Assembly (NCBI GenBank): GCA_963674975.1
Contig: OY771913.1
Span: forward strand, 1,798,001 to 1,862,000
DNA from: UBA4781 sp963674975
Lineage (GTDB): Bacteria; Chloroflexota; Anaerolineae; Anaerolineales; Anaerolineaceae
Direction: 5' to 3'
DNA: 64,000 nt
Shown here: in pieces, positions 34,203-42,979 of the stretch
How positions within the stretch are numbered: position 1 is the stretch's first letter
Layout: each line of letters starts with the position of its first letter
The notes under the pieces: generated by a model
Database searches by the model: none
Told to the model about the DNA's origin: nothing
Seen by the model: only the letters and a program-made list of their open reading frames with translations
Translations under genes and position numbers: made by a program

Positions 34203-35720
34203 TTAATTGACTTCTTTTCCATAAGGATCGTATACGATGTAGTCCGGATGGCTCTTTTTGAATGCTTCTGCCAGGCGTGAGGCGGAGAAATATGCAGATT
34301 CTTCGCTCTGGCATGCCCAAACCTGATTTCCCCCATCTTCTGTTGCGCTTACCTGCAGCGGTCCCTGTGTGACAGAAAATGAATAGATGGGCGGATCCCC
34401 GGGACCGTATTTTTCAAGGCGGTACCATTGACCGCCGTCAGGTATGTCAATCACGCTGCCATCGGCTTTATTCTCTGGTTCTGAATTGCAAGCCAGCAGC
34501 AGATCTTCTTTTTCGTAGTATTCCTTGTAAACGTTCCAGGTTGAGATGCCGTTGGAAATAAGCAAAAATGCCAGTACAGCAGAAACTGCCGCCCGAATGG
34601 TGAATGCGATTGTATATTTCCCTGTCTGTGGATCTTTGGAGAAGAAATTCAATGCCGCTGAAAAGAGCGGGATCATTAATGGCAGCGGGTAATGGAAGGG
34701 TTTCACGGCTACAAAGAAGATCAGATAAATAGAATAGGGAATCGACCATGCCAGCAGCAGTGCGTTCATCAGGCGATACCTGCCACGTAGAATGCCGTAG
34801 AGCAGGGAAAGAACGAGAAAAGCTAAAATGAAAATATTTCCAAACCATTCATCGAAATAAGGCAGCCAGGCTGATAAACCGGTCTGATAAACATCTTCAT
34901 CCGTCCAGCCTTCGCGGACGAAATAATTTTGCTGTGCCTGGATTTTCAATATCTGGGTACGTGTTTGTGGAATGAGGAGCAGAGGATTGGTTATCAGAAA
35001 AATCAGCAGGAAGATCAGCAGAAAAACCAGAGCTTTTTTGAGAATGAATTGAAAAGATAAAGAGCGCTGCTTTTTTGCGATCCCCAGGTAAACGAGCACT
35101 GCCAGGAAAAAGAAAGCCCCGATCACTTTTGTCCCGGCTGAAAAACCGCAGGCAGCAGCCGCGTATAGGAAAGATTTTCCGAATTCGAAATGATCTTTAT
35201 TCAAGAAATAAAATGCTCCTGCTATTCCAAGCAGAGCCAGAGCATCTGGATGCCAGAACCATACATTGTTGCGGGTTACTGCGGGGATGGTAGCCATGAT
35301 CAGGAAAAGCACGCTGCTTTTCAGTGAATCCTTAAATCCGGTCTGCAAAAATACCAGAATTGTGATTGCCAGCAGCATAGGAAGCACGCTGACCATCTGA
35401 CGGAGCAGAAACAGGTTGACCTGCACCTGCTCGGCGAAATTCGCCCCTGATAGGATGCGCACCGGGAGGATAGCGGCAGCTGAATACAGGTAAAAAGGAT
35501 AACCGTAAAAATAATGTTGATAGGCGACGAAATTTTTTACTGTTTCGAAAATACTGTCACCCCCGCTGAGCATATGAGTAAGATAAGGATATTGAATACT
35601 TTCATCTGCAGATAATAAGGAAAGCATGTGAGCATCTTGAGTTCCTTTGAGGTTTACAACTGCAGTGATCACAAAGATAAAAATAAAGGAAATTAGTATG
35701 ATGCGATTTGGCTTTTTCAT
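34203..35720 (-). CDS. GT39-like multi-pass membrane glycosyltransferase
   Basis: A 505-residue polytopic protein with about 10 to 11 hydrophobic helices, from the N-terminal IILISFIFIFVITAVVNL on. The first extracytoplasmic loop has an acidic LLSADESIQYPYLTHML and then FYGYPFYLYS, the layout of GT-C fold enzymes (ArnT/PMT, family GT39), which use polyprenyl-phosphate sugar donors. The C-terminal soluble tail has about 100 residues. Substrate is unknown. It is divergent from the STAS signalling operon (about 95 bases between starts). TATAGT lies near the start on its own strand. Confidence 0.75.
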   Translation of the reverse strand: MKKPNRIILISFIFIFVITAVVNLKGTQDAHMLSLLSADESIQYPYLTHMLSGGDSIFETVKNFVAYQHYFYGYPFYLYSAAAILPVRILSGANFAEQVQVNLFLLRQMVSVLPMLLAITILVFLQTGFKDSLKSSVLFLIMATIPAVTRNNVWFWHPDALALLGIAGAFYFLNKDHFEFGKSFLYAAAACGFSAGTKVIGAFFFLAVLVYLGIAKKQRSLSFQFILKKALVFLLIFLLIFLITNPLLLIPQTRTQILKIQAQQNYFVREGWTDEDVYQTGLSAWLPYFDEWFGNIFILAFLVLSLLYGILRGRYRLMNALLLAWSIPYSIYLIFFVAVKPFHYPLPLMIPLFSAALNFFSKDPQTGKYTIAFTIRAAVSAVLAFLLISNGISTWNVYKEYYEKEDLLLACNSEPENKADGSVIDIPDGGQWYRLEKYGPGDPPIYSFSVTQGPLQVSATEDGGNQVWACQSEESAYFSASRLAEAFKKSHPDYIVYDPYGKEVN

Positions 35721-35814
35721 CTTGATTACCCTTCGGTGCTACTATACAATATAACTCATATTTTGAATGATATAATTTTTAAATTAGAATTTAAATAGAT
35801 TGTTGGAGGCTCGG

Positions 35815-36150
35815 ATGGAAATAAAAACTACTCCCCTGAAGCGTTGTATGCTGTTAGAAGTAGCTGGACGAATTGACAGTTCAACCGCACCTCAATTATC
35901 TGATATTTTTAATGAGATAACTGAAGGAGGAGAATTCCATATCGTTTTTAATATGAGCAAAGTGGAATTCATTTCCAGCGCGGGTCTATGGGTAATGGTC
36001 ACGGCACAGAAAAAGTGCAAACGATTCAACCGGGGCGAAGTATATCTTGCTGAAGTTCCCAAACGGATTTACGAAGCACTTGATCTGGCAGGGTTTATTC
36101 CTTACTACAAGGTGTATGATTCCGCTGCCGAAGCAGTGGGGAGTTTTTAA
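35815..36150 (+). CDS. STAS-domain anti-sigma factor antagonist
   Basis: SpoIIAA/RsbV-like single STAS domain, 111 residues. The phosphorylatable serine lies in KVEFISSAGLWVMVTAQKKC (about residues 49 to 68), matching the DSSGL site. When dephosphorylated, such proteins bind and inactivate a partner kinase/anti-sigma factor. I chose the ATG at 35815 (TTGGAGG 5 bases upstream) over an earlier in-frame TTG. The next two genes encode the matching RsbW-like ATPase and a PP2C phosphatase, so the partner-switch is complete except for the output. Confidence 0.92.
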   Translation: MEIKTTPLKRCMLLEVAGRIDSSTAPQLSDIFNEITEGGEFHIVFNMSKVEFISSAGLWVMVTAQKKCKRFNRGEVYLAEVPKRIYEALDLAGFIPYYKVYDSAAEAVGSF

Positions 36151-36158
36151 ACCTTGGT

Positions 36159-36578
36159 ATGCCACTAGCTGTATTCCCGGCAAATTTCAAAAATCTGGAG
36201 AAAATTCGCGAGTTCTACGCGCGGGCTGCTCGATCGGCAGGCTTGGATGAAGATGCTGTGTATGATATCCAGATGGCGGTGGATGAGGCGGCTGCCAATA
36301 TCATTGACCATGCTTATGGTGGGGAAAACCGCGGTGTTATTGAGTGTTCCTATGAAATTATAGAAAAAGGAATTCGTATTGTTCTCCACGATCATGGGAA
36401 GGCATTCGATCCTGACCTGATCGCTCCACCGGATGTTTCGTCAGATCCGTGTTCGCGAAAACCACGTGGGCTGGGTTTGTATTTTATGCAGAAACTGATG
36501 GACAATGTTCGTTTTTCATTCAATGGTGACGGAGGAAACATTCTCACCATGGAAAAATATAAGGAGAATAGCTGTTGA
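36159..36578 (+). CDS. RsbW/SpoIIAB-like serine kinase / anti-sigma factor
   Basis: HATPase_c_2 domain protein, 139 residues. The Bergerat ATP-binding fold shows the N-box VDEAAANIIDHAYGGE (about residues 44 to 59), then HDHGKAFDP (G1-like), and PRGLGLYFMQKLMD (G2). Such proteins bind and hold a sigma factor or other effector and phosphorylate the STAS antagonist. It starts 8 bases after the STAS gene, and its TGA overlaps the TTG start of the phosphatase gene. No sigma factor is adjacent, so the regulated target is unknown. Confidence 0.92.
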   Translation: MPLAVFPANFKNLEKIREFYARAARSAGLDEDAVYDIQMAVDEAAANIIDHAYGGENRGVIECSYEIIEKGIRIVLHDHGKAFDPDLIAPPDVSSDPCSRKPRGLGLYFMQKLMDNVRFSFNGDGGNILTMEKYKENSC

Positions 36579-39500
36579 AAGCTCTTCCCGTTTCTGGAAA
36601 ATCTTGGGAGTGGCAAGATATTCTAAACTTTAGCGGGAAATTGCTGGATGAATCGAATTTACAGGATCAAATTGTTCTGATCAAGCAGTTCCTTTCCACC
36701 AAACTGCAGGCAAAGGTCTTCATCTGGCTTGATAATTCTTTCCTTCCCCTTCCTGATGAATCTGGTTCTACCATTTTCAAGACAGATTCGTATTCCATTT
36801 TAATGAAAAAAGCCCTCACGAGTCGCACGATCGCGGAAAAACAGAGTGGAGAAAAATTATCGCTGGCGCTGCCGCTGCGTTTTCATGGACGTGATATTGG
36901 CGCTGTTGAGATCACGGATCTCGATAAATCTCAGGTAACCGGTAAAAAAGAAAAACTGACCGCTTTTGCCCAGCAGGTTTCTGCCGGAATATTCCACGCC
37001 CATCAAATGCGGATCAAGGAATGGAGAAACAAACAACTTGATCTGGTGCGTTCTGTGTCGGCAAAGATCATCCAGCAGCATGATATCCGTAAGATATTCC
37101 GCATGGTAACCAACCTCATCGCTGAGACTTTCCATTATTACTTTGTAGCAGTTTACATGCTGGATGAGAAAAAAGAAACGCTGATCTTCCATGCCAATTC
37201 CGGGAAAGATATTTCTCGCGATAAAGACTTTAAAGATATCTTCGCTAATGGAATCCCATTGGGGAAGGGGCTGATTGGAAGCTGTGCGTTAAAAAAGAAA
37301 GAAATTCTCAGCAGCGATGTGGAAAGCGACAACTCTTTTCATTTTGTGAGCGGGCTGCCTGAAACCAGAGCAGAAGCATGTTTCCCTCTCTTGGCGGATA
37401 GATCTATCATCGGGGTTCTGGATGTGCAAAGCAATTTTCTCAATGGTTTTCACCAGAATGATCTGCTGGTGCTTCAGATCCTGGCAGATGTTATTGCGGG
37501 CGCCATTCAAAACGCCAACCTGCTGCAAAACGTGCAGACACAGAGCGAGCGGATTCAGGTTGTCTCAGAGATCACCCGCGCTCTTTCCTCTATCCTGGAT
37601 CTTGAAAAACTGCTGGATGAGATCGTAAATATCATCAGCCAAAAATTTAACTATCCTTATGTGCATATTTTCACGATCGATAGGGTAATGAATCGTATTG
37701 TGTTCAGAACGGGTACTGGAAAGAACATCGAGGCGCTGCGCGAGAGTGGGCTGTGGTTTGATCTTGAAAGCCAGAAAGGTATTGTTGCCTATGTGGCTCG
37801 AAAAAGACGACCTTATCTTTCGGAAGATGTCTTCGATGATGATCTCTACCTGCCGACCGATCTACCTCCCCGTGATCCAAAATCCGAACTTGCTGTTCCG
37901 ATCGTCTATTCGGGTGAAATACTGGGTGTGCTTGATATCCAGAGTCCCCAGCAGGATGTTTTTTCAGATGATGATGTTGATCTGTTCCGCACACTCTCTG
38001 ATGGTATTGCCATAGCGCTTCAAAATGCTTTTATCTACCGTTCAGAACGCTGGCGGCGGAAGGTGGCTGAGAGTTTCCATGAAATTGCCAATATTTTCTC
38101 GCGCGATTATTCGATCGATGAGATCTACCGCTCTGTATTGAAAGTAGTCAGTCAAAACCTTCCATGCACCGCAGGTGTGATCTGGAACAGCTCTAATACA
38201 AATGAATTGAGTGTGGCAGATTCTATTGGCATTGATAAAGATGAATTAAATTCCTCCCTGCTTATGGAAGATATGGAGTTTGTGAAATATGCGGTGGAAA
38301 AAGGGGAACCTATTATTCGCTATGGGTATGATGAGACGGAACCGCTTGGAAGGTTCCTGGGACTAAAGGGGAACTATTCTGCCATCGTTGCCCCAATTAT
38401 CAATGCGAACCAGAAATTAGGTGCTATCGAGATCGTTCATGAAAAGCCGAATCGTTATGGAGAAGAAGCGCGGGCTATCTTGAAGGCTTTTGCCGGGTAT
38501 ACCTCGGTCGCAATTCAAAACCTGGGGCTGTTCTCAGCTTCTCAAGAGCAGGCACTCATGGCTACCACACTGCTGCTTGTGAGTGAAGGTACGGAGCATG
38601 TTGATTCCAGCAAGGAGCTTTTTTCAACCGTTGCCAGATTACTTCAATTTGTGGTTGGAGTAAAAAAGACCCTTATCTATCGGAGGAACAGAACCGGTAA
38701 GTTTATTCTGGCAGCCAGTGTTGGTATCAATGATAAGGAAGAGACATTGTATGATGCTTATCCCGATACCTTCAATGGAATCCTTACTTTTTCAAGGATG
38801 CTGGGTGACCAGCCTGAGGAATATCAATCGATATCTTTTGAACCGGAAGGAAAAAAAGATTGGTTTGCGATTCCGATAAAGACACAGGAAAAGGTGCTGG
38901 GCGCGATCTTTGTCCAGATGGAAGAGATTACCGAAGAGCATGACTTTCTGGGTGGTTCGGGAGCGAAACAGCGTGAAGTGCTCACAGCGGTCGCGCGGCA
39001 GTCGGCGGTTGCCCTTGAAAACCTCAACCTTCGCCGGACGGAACAAACCGATGCTTATGTTACTGCTGTTTTGCTGCAGGTTGCCGAAGCAGTGGTTAGC
39101 TCAACGGGCATCAGTGAAACCCTCGAAAACATCGTAAAGATCATTCCCTTCCTGGTTGGAGTTGATTGCCTTATTTTCCTGGTTTGGGATAAGAATAGAA
39201 GTATTTTCAAGATCGCAAATTCCTACTGCGGTAAATGGGAACAGGAAATGGATGATCTTGGTGACTTTATGGATGTGCAGGATTATGAACCGTTGAAACG
39301 GCTGGTTGCCGAAAAACAGCCGGTATATCTTGCTGTATCCAGCCTTAACCCTAAAGCCTGGTTTAAACAGGGTGATTATAAAATCATTGAGAGCAAAGAA
39401 GCAGCGCTTGAAATTGAGCAGGATGTTCAATTTCTCTATCCTTTGCAGGATCGTGAAGAATTCTATGGTGTGATGCTGGTAACCGATTCGCGCGATCAGT

Positions 39501-40336
39501 TTGAGTACCGTGAAAAGAGAATGGACATTCTTAATGGGGTTGCCCAACAGCTTGATCTGGCTTTCCAGAATGAACATCTAAAAGAAGAAATGGTTGGACG
39601 GGAAAGGCTTCAAAGAGAATTCCAGCTTGCTATGGAAATTCAAAAAGCTTTTCTCCCTGAGGATATTCCGCAGCCAAAAGGCTGGGAAATTGGAGTGCGC
39701 TGGAGACCGGCAAGACAGGTCGGTGGTGATTTTTACGACTTTATCCAGCTGCCGGATGGAAGGCTGGGTTTTGTGATCGCTGATGTTTCGGATAAGGGAA
39801 TTCCCGCCGCCTTATATATGACGGTTACCCGAACGTTGATCCATGCGACCGCAAAAGAAGAATTGAATCCTGCAGAAACCTTATTGAAGGTGAACAAGCT
39901 GCTGGTTGAAAGTTCTCCGCAGGGTCTTTTCATTACCACTTTTTATGGGATCCTCGACAAAAAGACCGGGTTTTTTGAATACGGTAATGCCGGGCACAAT
40001 CAGCCGATTTTGATTAATAAAGAACGGAGCGGATTCAGCCTTCTGGAAAAAGGAGGCATGCCCCTGGGAGTATCTCCTGATCTGAAAATTGAGAACCGCT
40101 CATTCACAATTGGAGAAAAAGAAACGCTCATCCTCTATACCGATGGCGTGACGGAAGCACAATCACCGGATGGAAAGTTGTACGGGATGACTCACTTCGA
40201 GAAGTTCTTATTAAGCAGCAACATTTCTAATATGAATAAACTTCTTGACGCGCTGGATAAGAACATCCTTATCTTCCAAAAAGGTTTTCCGCCAACCGAT
40301 GATCTGACGACCATCGCACTGCACCGCAAAACCTGA
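36575..40336 (+). CDS. Six-GAF-domain PP2C-type (SpoIIE/RsbU) phosphatase
   Basis: A 1253-residue soluble sensor phosphatase. I count six GAF-like repeats at about residues 20-145, 155-320, 325-495, 500-665, 670-850 and 855-1015, then a short helix (REFQLAMEIQKAFLPED) and a SpoIIE-type PP2C domain (about 1030 to 1250). Motifs are ARQVGGDFYDF, FVIADVSDKGIPAALYM, GNAGHNQPI, LILYTDGVTEA and TDDLTTIAL, so metal-binding aspartates are present. No transmembrane segment is seen. Start is TTG at 36575, 8 bases after AAGGAG, overlapping the preceding TGA. It would dephosphorylate the neighbouring STAS protein in response to ligands or redox sensed by GAF domains. Confidence 0.94.
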   Translation: MKALPVSGKSWEWQDILNFSGKLLDESNLQDQIVLIKQFLSTKLQAKVFIWLDNSFLPLPDESGSTIFKTDSYSILMKKALTSRTIAEKQSGEKLSLALPLRFHGRDIGAVEITDLDKSQVTGKKEKLTAFAQQVSAGIFHAHQMRIKEWRNKQLDLVRSVSAKIIQQHDIRKIFRMVTNLIAETFHYYFVAVYMLDEKKETLIFHANSGKDISRDKDFKDIFANGIPLGKGLIGSCALKKKEILSSDVESDNSFHFVSGLPETRAEACFPLLADRSIIGVLDVQSNFLNGFHQNDLLVLQILADVIAGAIQNANLLQNVQTQSERIQVVSEITRALSSILDLEKLLDEIVNIISQKFNYPYVHIFTIDRVMNRIVFRTGTGKNIEALRESGLWFDLESQKGIVAYVARKRRPYLSEDVFDDDLYLPTDLPPRDPKSELAVPIVYSGEILGVLDIQSPQQDVFSDDDVDLFRTLSDGIAIALQNAFIYRSERWRRKVAESFHEIANIFSRDYSIDEIYRSVLKVVSQNLPCTAGVIWNSSNTNELSVADSIGIDKDELNSSLLMEDMEFVKYAVEKGEPIIRYGYDETEPLGRFLGLKGNYSAIVAPIINANQKLGAIEIVHEKPNRYGEEARAILKAFAGYTSVAIQNLGLFSASQEQALMATTLLLVSEGTEHVDSSKELFSTVARLLQFVVGVKKTLIYRRNRTGKFILAASVGINDKEETLYDAYPDTFNGILTFSRMLGDQPEEYQSISFEPEGKKDWFAIPIKTQEKVLGAIFVQMEEITEEHDFLGGSGAKQREVLTAVARQSAVALENLNLRRTEQTDAYVTAVLLQVAEAVVSSTGISETLENIVKIIPFLVGVDCLIFLVWDKNRSIFKIANSYCGKWEQEMDDLGDFMDVQDYEPLKRLVAEKQPVYLAVSSLNPKAWFKQGDYKIIESKEAALEIEQDVQFLYPLQDREEFYGVMLVTDSRDQFEYREKRMDILNGVAQQLDLAFQNEHLKEEMVGRERLQREFQLAMEIQKAFLPEDIPQPKGWEIGVRWRPARQVGGDFYDFIQLPDGRLGFVIADVSDKGIPAALYMTVTRTLIHATAKEELNPAETLLKVNKLLVESSPQGLFITTFYGILDKKTGFFEYGNAGHNQPILINKERSGFSLLEKGGMPLGVSPDLKIENRSFTIGEKETLILYTDGVTEAQSPDGKLYGMTHFEKFLLSSNISNMNKLLDALDKNILIFQKGFPPTDDLTTIALHRKT

Positions 40337-40341
40337 TGAGT

Positions 40342-40704
40342 TCATTCTATAAAGGGCTGCCCCAATCTTTCAAGCAGTTTGTTTACCTTATCACGTGCGA
40401 TCTTTCTATCAAGAAACAATTCCCCGTCTCCTGATTCCAGCCGCATTTCATCCGGTGCCATGAAAAAAGTGGTGAACATACTGATCGCATCTACTTTTAA
40501 GAATGCTTCGAATTGAATGCGTCCGTCAGATTCTTCCATATTTACCTGAACCGGAGCGGTCATTAAACCGATATCCTTTTCACAAAGGATCTTGTTATCT
40601 TTGAGTTCTACGGCAAAACCATTTTTTTTTGCCCAATCCTTTACAATAGGCAGGAGCGGCTCATGGATCTGAAAGCTGCGAATTGTGTGCGTTTTTTTCT
40701 TCAT
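40342..40704 (-). CDS. Conserved-looking small protein of unknown function
   Basis: I do not recognise the family. The 120 residues begin MKKKTHTIRSFQIHEPLLPI, contain a mixed alpha/beta pattern, and end KVNKLLERLGQPFIE. There is no signal peptide, membrane helix or metal motif. The stop lies 5 bases after the end of the convergent GAF phosphatase gene. The start is divergent from the metallo-hydrolase gene, with about 87 bases between. Codon use and composition look like the neighbours. It could be a small cytosolic protein tied to the signalling genes only by position. Confidence 0.65.
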   Translation of the reverse strand: MKKKTHTIRSFQIHEPLLPIVKDWAKKNGFAVELKDNKILCEKDIGLMTAPVQVNMEESDGRIQFEAFLKVDAISMFTTFFMAPDEMRLESGDGELFLDRKIARDKVNKLLERLGQPFIE

Positions 40705-40791
40705 AAAGAACCTCTAAACAATAAATCTTCTTAAGAATTGTAAAGTTGATGCTATATCTAAAGTATAATCACAAATGAATCTGGAGGTGTT

Positions 40792-41466
40792 ATGGAAATC
40801 GTTTGGTATGGGCATTCTTGTTTTCGTATTAATGAACGGGGAAAGGCTTCTGTTGTTTGTGATCCGTATGACAGCGAGGTGGTTGGTTATAAACCCCTCC
40901 GGCTGAAAGCTGAGATCGTAACCATTAGCCATGATTCTCCGGCACATAATTTTGCGAAATGCGTGAAAGGAGATCCATACCAGATTGTAGGACCTGGTGA
41001 ATATGAGATTGGCGGAGTGTTCATCACAGGTATTAACACAAATCGAAAGAAAAAGAAAAACGGCAATGGGGATGAAAACACTAACCTGATCATGCAGAAT
41101 ACCCTTTACCTGATCGATTATGGCGGCATCACCATTGCGCATCTGGGTGATATGGTTCAAGTGCCAACTCAAACAGAGGTGGAATCATTGGGTCCTGTTA
41201 ATATTGCGTTGGTCCCGGTTGGGGGAGGGAACAGTTTGAATGCCGGAAAAGCTGCCGAAGTAATCAGCCTGCTGGAACCCAATATTGTGATCCCAATGCA
41301 TTATGCCACTGCTGATTCGAAAGTAAAGATCGATGCGATCTCGAAATTCCTGAAAGAAATGGGGCTCTCAGAGGTTGCAACACAAGAAAGCTTTAAGGCG
41401 AACAATGTTAGTGAACTGCCTGAAGATACAAAGGTAGTTGTTCTGGACTATTTGATAAAACAGTAA
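40792..41466 (+). CDS. MBL-fold metallo-hydrolase, UlaG-like
   Basis: A 224-residue member of the metallo-beta-lactamase superfamily in the UlaG/L-ascorbate-6-P lactonase-like group. Seen are WYGHSCFRI (strand with His), VCDPYD, and VTISHDSPAHNFAK in place of the HxHxDH motif; only the histidine and aspartate are kept, and a proline-alanine-His follows. Later come GDMVQVPTQTEVESLGPVNIALVPVGGG and VIPMHYATAD. The atypical metal site leaves activity open. GGAGGTG lies 5 bases before the ATG. The stop and next start overlap by one base (TAATG), so the small downstream protein is probably a partner. Confidence 0.87.
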   Translation: MEIVWYGHSCFRINERGKASVVCDPYDSEVVGYKPLRLKAEIVTISHDSPAHNFAKCVKGDPYQIVGPGEYEIGGVFITGINTNRKKKKNGNGDENTNLIMQNTLYLIDYGGITIAHLGDMVQVPTQTEVESLGPVNIALVPVGGGNSLNAGKAAEVISLLEPNIVIPMHYATADSKVKIDAISKFLKEMGLSEVATQESFKANNVSELPEDTKVVVLDYLIKQ

Positions 41467-41777
41467 TGGAAACCGAACCAGGCAAAATAATTCTCACCTG
41501 GGATGTCACTCCCCAGAATGAACAGAAGTATTTCGAATTTCTCGTTCGAGAATTCTTACCGGGTATGCAGAAATTGGGATTTCAATTGACCGATGCCTGG
41601 GTAACTGTTTATGGCGATCGACCGCAAATTCTGATCGGTGCAGTCATGGCGTCGCTTCAAGAAATTCGCGAAGTTCTGGATGGGGTTGAATGGTTTACCC
41701 TGAGCGCGAAGTTAAAAGAATTCGTGATCAACTATAAACAGAAGATCACGGTAGCTAACGGCGGTTTTCAATTCTAA
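41466..41777 (+). CDS. Small protein coupled to the MBL-fold gene, unknown function
   Basis: A 103-residue protein I do not recognise. It has strands and helices in an order like a ferredoxin-like dimeric barrel: TWDVTPQNEQKYFEFLVREF, LTDAWVTVYGDRP, ILIGAVMASLQEIREVL, WFTLSAKLKEFV. It overlaps the MBL-fold gene by 1 base (TAATG), which suggests co-translation. No catalytic residues are evident. It is followed by two hairpins before mutY. A role as partner or regulator of the hydrolase is an inference from context. Confidence 0.7.
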   Translation: METEPGKIILTWDVTPQNEQKYFEFLVREFLPGMQKLGFQLTDAWVTVYGDRPQILIGAVMASLQEIREVLDGVEWFTLSAKLKEFVINYKQKITVANGGFQF

Positions 41778-41796
41778 CTTTGAATGTAAGAGTAGG

Positions 41797-41868
41797 GTGG
41801 GTTGCGACCAACCCACCACAACAGTGTTGAAAAATTGCTGCAAGGTGCGTTGCTAACGTACCGATTCA
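41797..41868 (+). other. Two adjacent hairpins between the small protein gene and mutY
   Basis: GGTGGGTTG and CCAACCCACC around CGA form a 9-bp stem (41797-41817). About 30 bases on, GGTGCGTT and AACGTACC around GCT form a second stem with one mismatch (41845-41863). There is no clear T-run, so they look more like structured mRNA or an interspersed repeat than terminators. Confidence 0.45.
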
Positions 41869-41882
41869 TTTCTGGAAAAAAA

Positions 41883-42959
41883 GTGAAATCCCTGGCAGAT
41901 GTTCTCATAGATTGGTACGCAAAAAACAAACGTGATCTCCCCTGGCGAAAAGCAGGCGATGCGTATCGGGTATGGGTTTCTGAGATCATGCTTCAGCAAA
42001 CCCGTGTTGAAACCGTTATCCCCTATTTTCTGAAATGGATCGACAAATTTCCAACGCTCCAATCTCTTGCGGCAGCGTCTGAAGAAGAAGTGCTGCTTTA
42101 TTGGGAAGGGTTGGGATATTACACACGTGTACGCAATATGCACCACACTGCCAGAATTATGCTAGAGGAGCATCGGGGAATATTTCCTGAGTCCCCCGAA
42201 CAGCTTCAAGCGCTGCCCGGAATTGGTGCTTATACTGCCAATGCGATTGCATCCATTTGTTTCCAGAAACCCGCTCTCGCCCTGGATGCCAATGGCAAGC
42301 GCGTTTTTTCCCGCCTGATGGATCTGGACCTGCCAGTATCAACAAGTGCGGCGAAAGGGAAGATCGAAAAATTTGCCGCGAACATGCTTGAAAAGGTGAA
42401 TGCCGGGGATTTCAATCAGGCAGTGATGGATCTTGGTTCATTGATCTGTTTACCGGCTGAACCCAGATGCGAAGATTGTCCTGTGGCTGATTATTGTGGG
42501 TCTCTGAAAAACAAAACGCAGGCTCTCCGCCCTGTTCTAAAAAAGAAACAGGCTGTTCCGCTCTACCAGGTGGTGGCAGCTGCAATTCAAGATGACTCCG
42601 GGCGCTATCTGCTGGCAAAACGACCCAAAGGAGGTATGCTGCCGGGTCTCTGGGAGTTCCCGGGAGGTAAGCTTGAAGCAGGAGAAGATGACCTAACTGC
42701 GCTGAAACGGGAGATTCGGGAAGAATTAGATACCGGTGTTTTTATTGGAGCATTGATCGGCAGCTACCGCCATGCTTATACCCATTTCAAGGTGCAGGTT
42801 CGCGCTTATCTATGTACTCTGGATGGAGAGACGCCGCGCGCATTGGAAGCACAGGAACTGGTATGGGTACAGCCGCATGGGATGGGTGGATACGCAATGG
42901 GGAAAGTTGATCGCTTGATCTCGCGCGATCTGTTGAAAAAGACGCAAGATAAAGAATGA
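41883..42959 (+). CDS. mutY: A/G-specific adenine glycosylase
   Basis: Removes adenine opposite 8-oxoguanine. The HhH-GPD domain has SEIMLQQTRVETVIPYF (catalytic Glu/Asp site region), LPGIGAYTANAIASICF and the catalytic Asp near LALDANGKRVFSRL. The [4Fe-4S] cysteines are at about 189, 196, 199 and 205 (CLPAEPRCEDCPVADYC). A C-terminal NUDIX-like domain (about 230 to 345) has FPGGKLEAGEDDLTALKREIREEL, with all NUDIX-box residues, so 8-oxo-dG recognition. I prefer the GTG at 41883 to a TTG at 41802, because homology begins after it and the hairpins lie upstream. About 358 residues. Confidence 0.92.
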   Translation: MKSLADVLIDWYAKNKRDLPWRKAGDAYRVWVSEIMLQQTRVETVIPYFLKWIDKFPTLQSLAAASEEEVLLYWEGLGYYTRVRNMHHTARIMLEEHRGIFPESPEQLQALPGIGAYTANAIASICFQKPALALDANGKRVFSRLMDLDLPVSTSAAKGKIEKFAANMLEKVNAGDFNQAVMDLGSLICLPAEPRCEDCPVADYCGSLKNKTQALRPVLKKKQAVPLYQVVAAAIQDDSGRYLLAKRPKGGMLPGLWEFPGGKLEAGEDDLTALKREIREELDTGVFIGALIGSYRHAYTHFKVQVRAYLCTLDGETPRALEAQELVWVQPHGMGGYAMGKVDRLISRDLLKKTQDKE

Positions 42960-42965
42960 TGATTC

Positions 42966-42971
42966 TATAAT
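42966..42971 (+). promoter_or_regulatory. -10-like TATAAT 8 bases before the pcm-like start
   Basis: Perfect TATAAT ending 8 bases before the ATG at 42980. No Shine-Dalgarno and no good -35 visible. The mRNA would be leaderless if this is the promoter. Confidence 0.4.
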
Positions 42972-42979
42972 ATGAATAT

